Positions 1 to 5,893 of a stretch of 5,893 nt of DNA are shown here, one piece after another. Source of the stretch: Candidatus Woesebacteria bacterium (lineage in GTDB: Bacteria; Patescibacteriota; Microgenomatia; UBA8517); assembly GCA_026394855.1 (NCBI GenBank), contig JAPLZT010000097.1, forward strand, positions 1-5,893, read 5' to 3'. A program made the position numbers and the translations under genes. Each line of letters begins with the position of its first letter. Within the stretch, counting starts at the first letter, position 1. A model generated the notes under the pieces. That model was not told the origin of the DNA, searched no databases, and saw nothing but the letters and a program-made list of their open reading frames with translations.

Positions 1-547
1 ATCTTAGAAGAAGCACTCCATGGGGAATTATATGAACATTTACTCCAGGAATACCCATTTTAATAAGATCATTTTTTGCTGATTGAGAACCAACCATAAA
101 AGGAATTTTTTTGTAGAGAAGAAATATTAAAGGCTCGATGATAAAACCAATAATCCCAATAATCCAATTGATGGGCCAAGGAAAACCGTTTAAAAACCAT
201 ACTTCCCTTGCAACTTCCTGAAGTACAGCCAACTTTGGTTTTCTTACATATAGCGGGGTAAAAAAAGGAATTCCATGAAATTGGTCCACAACTAAATCAA
301 AACTATCCATATTTTTCAAATAGTAAACAAAGGCCGCTAATTTCACCCCTACGTATTGATCCCCTTGATGAATTGCCTCCACTCCATCAACCCTTTCCCT
401 AACTAATGAACCTGGAAATTTTGAAGAGAAAACAGTAACTTTATGTCCTGCGGCTACCCACCCCTTCATATGCTCATGCATTACTTGTTCGGCTCCTCCC
501 GCATTTGGATGCTTCGGACCCCGCCAAGAAAATACTAAAATATTCAT
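1..547 (-). CDS. GT4-family glycosyltransferase, N-terminal half (runs off left edge)
   Basis: The gene starts with ATG at 547-545 and stays open for 182 codons to the window edge, so its C-terminal half is missing. The visible part is the acceptor-side Rossmann domain of a GT-B fold, retaining family 4 (GT4) glycosyltransferase. Residues 1-8 form the first beta strand, followed by the family's glycine-rich loop NAGGAE at 15-20. HGIPFFTPLYV lies at 91-101, EVAREVWF at 111-118, and IIPHGV at 173-178 marks the linker entering the donor-binding domain. By family knowledge such enzymes move a sugar from a nucleotide sugar to a lipid-linked or polymer acceptor at the inner face of the membrane. 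The hydrophobic stretch near 129-145 may help membrane association. Only 4 bases separate it from the stop of the secreted-protein gene upstream, so it is the last visible gene of the operon. No Shine-Dalgarno sequence precedes the ATG. The specific sugar cannot be told. Confidence 0.88.
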   Translation of the reverse strand, partial: MNILVFSWRGPKHPNAGGAEQVMHEHMKGWVAAGHKVTVFSSKFPGSLVRERVDGVEAIHQGDQYVGVKLAAFVYYLKNMDSFDLVVDQFHGIPFFTPLYVRKPKLAVLQEVAREVWFLNGFPWPINWIIGIIGFIIEPLIFLLYKKIPFMVGSQSAKNDLIKMGIPGVNVHIIPHGVLLLR

Positions 548-551
548 AGAT

Positions 552-2339
552 TTATTTTACCACTCTCCAAATTTCTGCGTTAGCATTAGAAAATATTTTC
601 TCTACTCCCAAATCCCCCGGAAGAAAAGGAAGCTGTTCATTATAATTCTCAAATTTGACCAGATAAACATATTTCACTCCAGTTTTTTTAAAATCTTTTC
701 TCCCCTCTCTCCTCTCTTTCGCTTCAAAAACCGTCTTATTATAAATAATGGGGTGCTGGGAATACTTTTGAACATAGTTTCTTAGGTTAGCAAATGCTGG
801 TGGCTTAAAACTTGTATGGTACTCGCACTGCAAACATTCGTTGTTATAAATCAAAACTTTTCCTGATGGGAGTTTCTTTAGAAAATTCAAAGCATAAATT
901 TCCCCTTGAGGAATTAGATAATTCACTTTCTTAAAATAATCCCAGCCTTTGTCGGTAAGTAAATATATTAAAGCTTTCTTTTGTTTGAAAAAATGTATTG
1001 CTTCTGAAGAAAGGCCTTTAATTAAAACACCTCCAAATGGAACGACGAGTGTCTCTTTGGAAAATTTTTCAATTATATTATTAGTTTTTGGTTTAAATTT
1101 TTTAATTCCTTCTTTAAAACTTACTTCATCAATTACAGCCGGAATGTTAATCTCCAAATTGAAATTTCTGTTTGGGGAAATATAATTCGGTTCTTCCAAC
1201 TCTGCATTATAAAACCTTAAATCTCTAACTATTATTTCTTGAGTTCCTGGGTCAATCGTATAAAAAAGCCGATATTCCGGGCTTTGTAACCAAACCGCCT
1301 TCACTCCCGTTCCCAACAAGTCATCTGACTCAAATGAACTTGACGGAGAAAGACCCGGATACTTTTCCCTATACCAATCAGCAAAATCTTTCATTGTTAC
1401 AATATCATATCCTTCGGTGTTTTTTAATCTGCTAACCAAATCCATTTGCTTTGCATATTCATTTTTGTAGCCTTCTGGGTCAAGATCTGCTTCCAAACCA
1501 ACTGTAATCTGACCAAATCCGTTTTCTTTTGGATTAGTATATAAACGCACCAGTTTTTCAAAATAGTTAATATCAAGGTTTTTGCCACTCACTAAATAGT
1601 CTTGAGTGCTATATAAACTACTGTAATAACCGTTCAAAGGGTCACGGGACGCCCACTGAATATTTACTACACCAAGTTTAACTTCCGAAGTTGAAGCAAA
1701 AATTGCACTATGATATCTGCTGGAATAATATGGAACTTGCCATGGTTGTCCCCAAATCTGATAACCGTCAGTTGCAAACTGATCGGAGCAAACCAAATTT
1801 GCAGTAATTTCATATTTATCCTTCATATAAGAAAGCGAGTAGCTATCTGTCCCCCAAGAACCAACGGAGGAAGGATAATAACCAAACATCTCTTTAAATT
1901 TTGCAAAAACTCTATCTATTAAAAGCTTTCTTTCCTCCTGCGTATATCCGGAAAGAAAAACGCTTCCGGCATGATGCCAAAAACCAGTATCGTGGTAAAT
2001 AACACCCGCATTTTTGGCAAAATCCGGTGTTATCTCCAAAAAAATTCCTGCTTCCTGTTTTACATCCATATCCTTAACTAAACTCGCCATCTTAGGGTTA
2101 TCTAAAACGTCAAATGTTAAAAGCCAAGTTGCCTGAAGGGAATTCTTTCTGATTACGTCATATTCACTTTTTAGGCTTTCGACCGGATTTTTATTGTAGG
2201 AGGAAATTCTTACCGGATTAACAACTGTTACAAATTGGTTATTGTCTCCTGCCAACACTTTAGATGTGAAGATAAAAAGTAGAACAAACAAAAATAATAC
2301 CTCAATCAGTAATCCAATTTTTCTTGTTTTTCTCATCAT
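552..2339 (-). CDS. Secreted polysaccharide deacetylase/glycosidase-like barrel protein with C-terminal soluble domain
   Basis: This is a 595-residue exported protein. The N-terminus has basic residues (RKTRK), a hydrophobic core at about 9-26 and a likely signal-peptidase site after VLA at 28-30. Residues 35-325 look like a glycoside hydrolase/deacetylase (beta/alpha)7-type barrel. Visible marks are FVTVVNPVR (36-44), a NodB-like strand WLLTFD (72-77), a WHH pair of histidines (121-123), FGYYPSSVGSW (152-162), DQFATDGYQIWGQPW (186-200), and a strand with a possible acidic residue, GQITVGLEADLD (276-287). Residues 340-460 look like a beta-rich domain. Residues 470-595 form a separate soluble domain with a CxxC motif (502-505) and an ending GVKYVYLV...AEIWRVV, like the soluble C-terminal parts of some membrane GT-C glycosyltransferases. 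I recognise the type from family memory as common, and usually unnamed, in Patescibacteria. A precise reaction cannot be assigned. The start overlaps the upstream GT2 gene by 38 bases, but the signal peptide requires ATG at 2339 or the adjacent ATG at 2336. Confidence 0.8.
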   Translation of the reverse strand: MMRKTRKIGLLIEVLFLFVLLFIFTSKVLAGDNNQFVTVVNPVRISSYNKNPVESLKSEYDVIRKNSLQATWLLTFDVLDNPKMASLVKDMDVKQEAGIFLEITPDFAKNAGVIYHDTGFWHHAGSVFLSGYTQEERKLLIDRVFAKFKEMFGYYPSSVGSWGTDSYSLSYMKDKYEITANLVCSDQFATDGYQIWGQPWQVPYYSSRYHSAIFASTSEVKLGVVNIQWASRDPLNGYYSSLYSTQDYLVSGKNLDINYFEKLVRLYTNPKENGFGQITVGLEADLDPEGYKNEYAKQMDLVSRLKNTEGYDIVTMKDFADWYREKYPGLSPSSSFESDDLLGTGVKAVWLQSPEYRLFYTIDPGTQEIIVRDLRFYNAELEEPNYISPNRNFNLEINIPAVIDEVSFKEGIKKFKPKTNNIIEKFSKETLVVPFGGVLIKGLSSEAIHFFKQKKALIYLLTDKGWDYFKKVNYLIPQGEIYALNFLKKLPSGKVLIYNNECLQCEYHTSFKPPAFANLRNYVQKYSQHPIIYNKTVFEAKERREGRKDFKKTGVKYVYLVKFENYNEQLPFLPGDLGVEKIFSNANAEIWRVVK

Positions 2340-3072
2340 AATAGTGAAGAATTTTAAGTCGGTAAAAAACAGCCATTGTGTCCCAAGCCATCCAAAAAGA
2401 AGTCGACCATTTTATTCCACTCGTTGATTTGTTAAACCTAACTTCAATCGGGCCTTCATAAATCCTGTCAAACCCAAGGTATTTAGCAACCGCCAAAAAT
2501 TCAATGTCCATGGCGTAGGTTTTAACCAAAAGTCTTGGAAGTATTTTCTCAACAACTTCTCTTTTAAATATTTTTATGCCGCTTTGGGTATCAGTTAACG
2601 GCAAATCAAAAAGAACCTTGATGCCTAAGTGATAGCCAAAACTCAAAAGTCTCCTAATAAAAGGGTAGTTAACTCTTGAGACCGGATGTTTTTTCGACCC
2701 AACGATTATATCTGCGTTATACCAGTCCATATGGGCCATCAACATCATGATTCCCTTGGGGGAAATATCCATTCCCGCATCCAAAAAAGAAATTAAATCA
2801 CCTTTTGCCTGTTTCATCCCATATCTGACTGCAAAGCCCTTGCCTTTATTTTCTTTATATGAAAATATCTTTACTTTTGGAGACTTAACCTTCATGGCTT
2901 CTTCCCTGGTTTTATCTAGTTCGCCATCAACAACACAAATAATTTCATAGTCGTAAGATTCTCCAAGTCCTTCCTTAATAGTTTCTTCGATATTCTCTAA
3001 ATCTTTCTTTATTGTCTTTTCTTGTTTGTAGGCAGGGACAATAACAGATAGGAAGCGTTTATGATTTTCCAT
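2302..3072 (-). CDS. GT2 glycosyltransferase, polyprenyl-phosphate hexose synthase-like (DPM1/ALG5 type)
   Basis: This is a complete 256-residue cytoplasmic GT-A glycosyltransferase of family 2. The first strand SVIVPAYKQEKTI (9-21) and CVVDGELDKT (46-55) form the nucleotide-sugar site. NKGKGFAVRYGM (75-86) leads to the metal-binding region FLDAGMD (96-102), where the usual DAD/DxD appears as DAGMD. GSKKHPVSRVNYPFIRRLLS (125-144) and LPLTDTQSGIKIFKREV (157-173) are characteristic of dolichyl- or polyprenyl-phosphate mannose/glucose synthases, and DIEFLAVAKYLGF (189-201) is the acceptor-side segment. No membrane helix is evident, so it resembles the soluble single-domain DPM1 type. Its likely role is to charge undecaprenyl (or similar) phosphate with a hexose from GDP-mannose or UDP-glucose. 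The substrate is inference. Its ATG at 3072 lies 14 bases inside the end of the flippase gene, and its TGA stop lies inside the next gene, so translational coupling is likely. A PIG-V-like gene at the other end of the window is a plausible user of the lipid-linked sugar. Confidence 0.9.
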   Translation of the reverse strand: MENHKRFLSVIVPAYKQEKTIKKDLENIEETIKEGLGESYDYEIICVVDGELDKTREEAMKVKSPKVKIFSYKENKGKGFAVRYGMKQAKGDLISFLDAGMDISPKGIMMLMAHMDWYNADIIVGSKKHPVSRVNYPFIRRLLSFGYHLGIKVLFDLPLTDTQSGIKIFKREVVEKILPRLLVKTYAMDIEFLAVAKYLGFDRIYEGPIEVRFNKSTSGIKWSTSFWMAWDTMAVFYRLKILHYYDEKNKKNWITD

Positions 3073-4125
3073 AATTTTCTATGCGTCGATTATATAGTAA
3101 ATAAATGGATATAACAAAAAACAAAACAGTCATTATTACTAAGGAAACCTGAATCACCTGCAAAAGACTATTGTGCCAAATAGATAGGGCAACGATTTGA
3201 ATAACTGCAGCCAAAAATGGAAAAAGTACCACTCTAGTTCTTCCAAGAGAGAGTGAAAAATTAACAAGAAGGCTGGCAAGAGTATAAAAAAGGATAAAAA
3301 TACCCATCCAGACAAGCTCTATACTTGCCGAAAGATAGGCTTTGCCATAAAGAATACCTATGGCAATATTTGGAAATAGCCAGTAGAAGAAAACTATGGT
3401 AATCGAAACTATTAAGGTGATTCCAAATGAAGTAAGAAAAACTTTTCCATACTTTTCTCCTCTAGACTTTCTGCCTGCAATAATAGGAAACATAGTGGCG
3501 GCAATAGGAGAAACCGCAAAGAAGATTATTTTTCCTAAAGTAGAAAGTGCAGCATAAATTCCTGCCTGAAAAGGTGAGAAAAAATGTTTAACAAGAATCA
3601 CATCTGTAGTAAAAAGGGAGGTAAACGCAAATGCCTGAAAAAGTACTGGAATTGAATATTTCAAAAATGGTCTTAAGTCAAAACCGACAAGAGTAGTAAT
3701 CTTTAAGAGAAAAAAAGTACAGGTGAAGTAAGAGCGACTATCCAAAAATTTGAAATATGTAAAAAGGTTGCTATTAATGGAGAAAATAATAAAATTATTA
3801 TTGAGCAAATCAAGGCTATGTTAAAAATTAATTTTGACATAGATTTATAAGTTGAATAAACCTCTTTATCGCCCTTTGCTGATGAAATAAATTTAACAAT
3901 AGCCACACTCGCCGAAGAGGGAATTATGCTCACTAAGTAAAGAATTGAATAAACACTAGCTAATATCCCATAATCGACAGGTCCCAATACCCTGCCCATT
4001 ACCAGATGGTAAATGTAGTTAACTACATTTACCATCATGTTTCCGCCAACCATTATTAAGCCGCCGGAAAAAAGCGGATGTTTAAAAATCCTTAAGAAGA
4101 TTTTTTTTAAATTTAGAGTTTTCAT
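3059..4125 (-). pseudogene. Wzx/MATE-type polysaccharide flippase, frameshifted with central deletion
   Basis: This gene encodes an oligosaccharide flippase of the MOP superfamily, which moves lipid-linked glycans across the cytoplasmic membrane. It lies in two reading frames. The N-terminal part runs from ATG at 4125 to a TAA at 3703-3705 (140 residues). It contains MGRVLGPVDYGILASV (43-58), SSASVAIVKFISSAKGD (70-86) and about four helices. The C-terminal part is in another frame from about 3720 to the TAA at 3059-3061. It contains FDLRPFLKYSIPVLFQAF, DVILVKHFFSPFQAGIYAAL and about six helices matching helices 7-12 of the family. The two meet at a run of seven T (coding strand, 3716-3710). 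Rejoined, they give about 355 residues against a usual 410 or more, and helices 5-6 are absent. One out-of-frame deletion of roughly 200 bases would explain both defects. The start overlaps the epimerase stop as ATGA. The 3' end overlaps GT2 by 14 bases. The product is probably non-functional unless the lesion is an assembly error. Confidence 0.8.
4005..4036. repeat. Perfect 32-base palindrome inside the flippase coding region
   Basis: Bases 4005-4020 read GATGGTAAATGTAGTT, and bases 4021-4036 are its exact reverse complement. This gives two 16-base arms with no spacer. The next pair outward (4004 and 4037) does not match, so the symmetry ends sharply apart from two further matching pairs at 4001-4002/4039-4040. 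It encodes residues 30-40 of the flippase N-terminal fragment (MVNVVNYIYHL region), which align with an ordinary first-helix segment, so the symmetry sits in otherwise normal coding sequence. A perfect palindrome of this length is not expected by chance in a window this small. Its function is unknown. It could be a cruciform or mRNA hairpin, a protein-binding site, or a fold-back artefact. Confidence 0.95.
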
Positions 4126-4928
4126 TTTAAAATCGATATTAATCCATCCTTTAACTTGGTAAATTTACTTACATCGATTCCGACTTCTGCAAGCACAGAT
4201 GTGTCTGCTTTGCTTACTAATACTTCTTCTCTTGCAGCAAGATGTTTGATATTGAACTTTTTATTCAAAATTTTTCCGATAATGTGAGCCAAATCTATTA
4301 TTTTGGTGTCATGTCCTGTACCTAAATCAATTTGTTTATATGAAATCCTAGATGTAAGAAGTTCTTCTACAACCTTTACCACATCGCCTATAAAAATAAA
4401 GTCGCGGGTCTGGTTGCCATCTCCATATATTTGTATTTTCTGTTTATTTTTTATTCCTTTGAAAAAATTATGAATTACGTATCCGTAGTTAGTATTTTGA
4501 CCCATACCGTAAATATTAAATGGTCTAACAATAATGACTTCTATTTTATCTTCATATGTTTTTGAGATTATTTCTCCCCAAAGTTTTGAGGCTCCATATG
4601 GAGTTAAAGGTTTACCGTAAACTGCAGCCGAAGAAAAAATAATTATCCTTTTCACCCCACTGACCACACATGCTTTAATAACCCTATATGTTCCCAAACC
4701 ATTGTTCATCAAATACTCTTCCTGTTTTTCCCAAGACTCCATACCAGAAATAAATGCTGCCAAATGAATAACAACATCAACACTCTTAAGCGACTTTAGC
4801 AAAAGTTTTTGATTAAAAATATCCTTACCGTCTTTAAGATCATAATCAACAACCCTATGTTTATTTTTAAAATATTTAACTAAATGTAAACCGACAAAAC
4901 CCTTAGAACCTGTAATTAAAATCTTCAT
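4122..4928 (-). CDS. NAD-dependent sugar-nucleotide epimerase/dehydratase (extended SDR, GalE-like)
   Basis: This is a complete 268-residue extended short-chain dehydrogenase/reductase acting on nucleotide sugars, most like UDP-glucose 4-epimerases. The NAD-binding loop is GSKGFVG (7-13). DVVIHLAAF (51-59) and NNGLGTYRVIKA (75-86) follow. The active site is FSSAAVYG (98-105) with Tyr111 and Lys115 in PYGASK. RPFNIYG (135-141) and the substrate loop YGDGNQTRDFIFIGDV (168-183) are all present. It is shorter than the usual 300-340 residues. Most of the shortfall is visible between VYG and PYGASK, where only KPLT stands instead of the common 15-20-residue loop. The C-terminal lobe is also compact. 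The catalytic residues are intact, so activity is plausible. It would supply a nucleotide sugar for the neighbouring transferases, but the exact substrate cannot be told. ATG at 4928 lies 4 bases after the PIG-V-like stop. Its TGA overlaps the flippase ATG. There is no Shine-Dalgarno sequence. Confidence 0.88.
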   Translation of the reverse strand: MKILITGSKGFVGLHLVKYFKNKHRVVDYDLKDGKDIFNQKLLLKSLKSVDVVIHLAAFISGMESWEKQEEYLMNNGLGTYRVIKACVVSGVKRIIIFSSAAVYGKPLTPYGASKLWGEIISKTYEDKIEVIIVRPFNIYGMGQNTNYGYVIHNFFKGIKNKQKIQIYGDGNQTRDFIFIGDVVKVVEELLTSRISYKQIDLGTGHDTKIIDLAHIIGKILNKKFNIKHLAAREEVLVSKADTSVLAEVGIDVSKFTKLKDGLISILK

Positions 4929-4932
4929 ATTT

Positions 4933-5893
4933 TTATGCCAACCAAAAGCCTCTGGTAAATAAGGATAAAGAAATAATTAAACCCACAAGTAGTATTGTAT
5001 AGGAAACAATCCTAACTAACCTAGAAGTTTTATCAAGCCAAACGGAAAAAAGAATAAAAGCAGGAAAAAGAACCAAGACATATCTGGGAAGAGATGAAAA
5101 GCTTCCGGAAAGAGTAGGAATAAGATAGCCCAAAATTAAAAACAGAGAATAGGAAAGTCTAAGCTTAAAAAAAGAAATTACTGAAATAACTAAAAATATA
5201 ATTCCAACTACAAATTCCATAATTGTGGTAAATGTTCCGGCAAAATACGAGTAATTCAAATTGGGAAGTATTTTAAAAACATATCTATAAATAACTTGAG
5301 GTAAAAGAATAGGGATAGATGACCTTTGTTCGCCAAATGCGGGAAGCGAATGCAAAAACATTAAAGGATCTCCATAAACTTTATAGAGGTAAAACATATA
5401 GGCCAAAAGGCCTAAGGGGATAATTAATAATGTACAATTTACAAGTGAAAACTTTTTCTTTTTGATTATTTATTCAGCCAAATAAATTGGTAATAAAATA
5501 ACTCCAATTACCCTGGTAGCAGAAGCAAAGGCACCCAAAATTCCTGAAAGTAAATAATTTTCTTTCCTGTAAAAATAAAAAGACCAGACAACAAAACATA
5601 AAAAGATGCTTTCCGTATAAACTGCTCCGAAATAAAAAGATGTGGGAAAGATTAAAAGAAGAATAACTGCAAGTTTTGCAACTTTCACACAGTAATCAAT
5701 CCTTAATAGCTTATATAAGCCCACTAAAGCCAAAAAGAAGGCTGTATTGGATATAAACAGTCCCGACCATGCCCCACCACCAAAAAATTTTATCAGAAGC
5801 GGGTATAAAGGAAAGAATGCCTGCTCAGCCAAGTGATATCCTTCTTTGGCAATTGCCAAATAATGTTCACCATCAAAATTGGCCCAGGCCCAT
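4933..5893 (-). pseudogene. PIG-V-like multi-membrane mannosyltransferase, 5' end off window, in-frame stop
   Basis: The frame is already open at the right edge, so the true start lies outside. The first visible residues, WAWANFDGEHYLAIAKEGY, and then QAFFPLYPLL match the lumen-facing catalytic loop and following segment of PIG-V/GT76-type GT-C mannosyltransferases. Further marks are FPTSFYFGAVYTESIFL, SATRVIGVILLP, DPLMFLHSLPAFGEQRSS, SSLPRYVLVLFPAF and the terminal FTRGFWLA. At least seven hydrophobic helices are visible. After 140 visible codons there is a TAA at 5472-5470. The same frame then continues without shift for 178 more family-like codons to the TAA at 4933-4935. The stop follows LLPIYLAE, where relatives usually have a tyrosine or other polar residue, so a single base change such as TAT/TAC to TAA is the simplest cause. 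Family members use a polyprenyl- or dolichyl-phosphate mannose donor at the outer face of the membrane. Restart at ATG 5397 is possible but lacks a Shine-Dalgarno sequence. Confidence 0.85.

Larger units (their letters stand above)
1..5893 (-). other. Single glycan-assembly operon (six genes, both ends outside the window)
   Basis: All six genes point the same way. Junctions in transcription order are: a 4-base gap (4929-4932), a 4-base ATGA overlap (4122-4125), a 14-base overlap (3059-3072), a 38-base overlap (2302-2339), and a 4-base gap (548-551). There is no room for internal intergenic promoters or terminators, so the genes are very probably co-transcribed. I saw no RNA gene, insertion sequence or CRISPR repeat. 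Start codons are preceded by A/T-rich sequence rather than AGGAGG-like motifs. Confidence 0.8.

Noticed and set aside
949..2950. Four plus-strand open frames of 61-78 codons (949-1185, 1710-1922, 2242-2427, 2747-2950)
   Set aside because: They lie antisense within well-supported minus-strand genes, show no recognisable domain and no ribosome site, and are expected by chance.
3720..3808. Treating the C-terminal flippase frame as a separate gene starting at 3808
   Set aside because: The start would be TTG, and its first 30 or so residues look like an out-of-frame reading of the helix 3-4 segment of the N-terminal frame. Family similarity begins only near 3716.
5404..5406. TTG at 5406 as the true start of an independent membrane protein
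   Set aside because: It has no ribosome-binding site, and the frame continues upstream in phase to the TAA with family-like basic and hydrophobic residues. It is better explained as the distal part of the interrupted gene.
5399..5414. Hairpin TAGGCC-AAAA-GGCCTA a few dozen bases after the in-frame stop in the PIG-V-like gene, possibly a terminator
   Set aside because: The stem is only six pairs, there is no U-run directly after it on the coding strand, and it lies inside sequence that still encodes the family's conserved loop and helix.
5470..5472. TAA read as a sense codon in an altered genetic code
   Set aside because: TAA also ends three other reading frames here at positions where the proteins plausibly stop, and no bacterial code reassigning TAA is known to me.

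Overview
The window is an AT-rich stretch packed with genes, all read from the minus strand, so transcription runs from high to low coordinates. No gap between genes exceeds 4 bases. Neighbouring genes are either 4 bases apart or overlap by 4, 14 or 38 bases, as expected of a single operon. Its promoter and terminator lie outside the window. The content is a cell-envelope glycan cluster: sugar-nucleotide modification, glycosyl transfer, flipping of a lipid-linked glycan, and an exported carbohydrate-active-type protein. From the protein styles, the lack of Shine-Dalgarno sequences and the dense AT-rich packing I suspect Candidatus Patescibacteria (CPR), perhaps a Microgenomates-type lineage. 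This is inference, because no marker gene is present. TGA is used as a stop for two genes, which argues against the Gracilibacteria/Absconditabacteria code in which TGA encodes glycine.

In transcription order the layout is as follows. (1) A PIG-V-like multi-membrane mannosyltransferase whose 5' end is beyond the right edge; it carries an in-frame TAA at 5470-5472. (2) A short-chain (UDP-glucose 4-epimerase-like) NAD-dependent sugar epimerase at 4122-4928. (3) A Wzx/MATE-type polysaccharide flippase at 3059-4125, split between two frames and lacking roughly two central membrane helices. (4) A cytoplasmic GT2 glycosyltransferase of the polyprenyl-phosphate-sugar synthase type at 2302-3072. (5) A 595-residue secreted protein with a predicted deacetylase/glycosidase-like barrel and a C-terminal soluble domain at 552-2339. 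(6) The N-terminal half of a GT4 glycosyltransferase starting at 547 and running off the left edge.

The likely logic, by inference, has four steps. The GT2 enzyme charges a polyprenyl phosphate with a hexose, and the PIG-V-like enzyme could use that lipid-linked sugar outside the membrane. The epimerase supplies a nucleotide sugar, and GT4 and related enzymes extend the lipid-linked glycan. The flippase exports it, and the secreted barrel protein may act on it outside.

The most striking sequence-level observations are a perfect 32-base palindrome inside the flippase coding region, an out-of-frame internal deletion in the same gene, and a clean nonsense codon in the PIG-V-like gene. The upstream half of the operon therefore looks damaged while the downstream half looks intact. 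Real gene decay and assembly or consensus error both fit what can be seen here.
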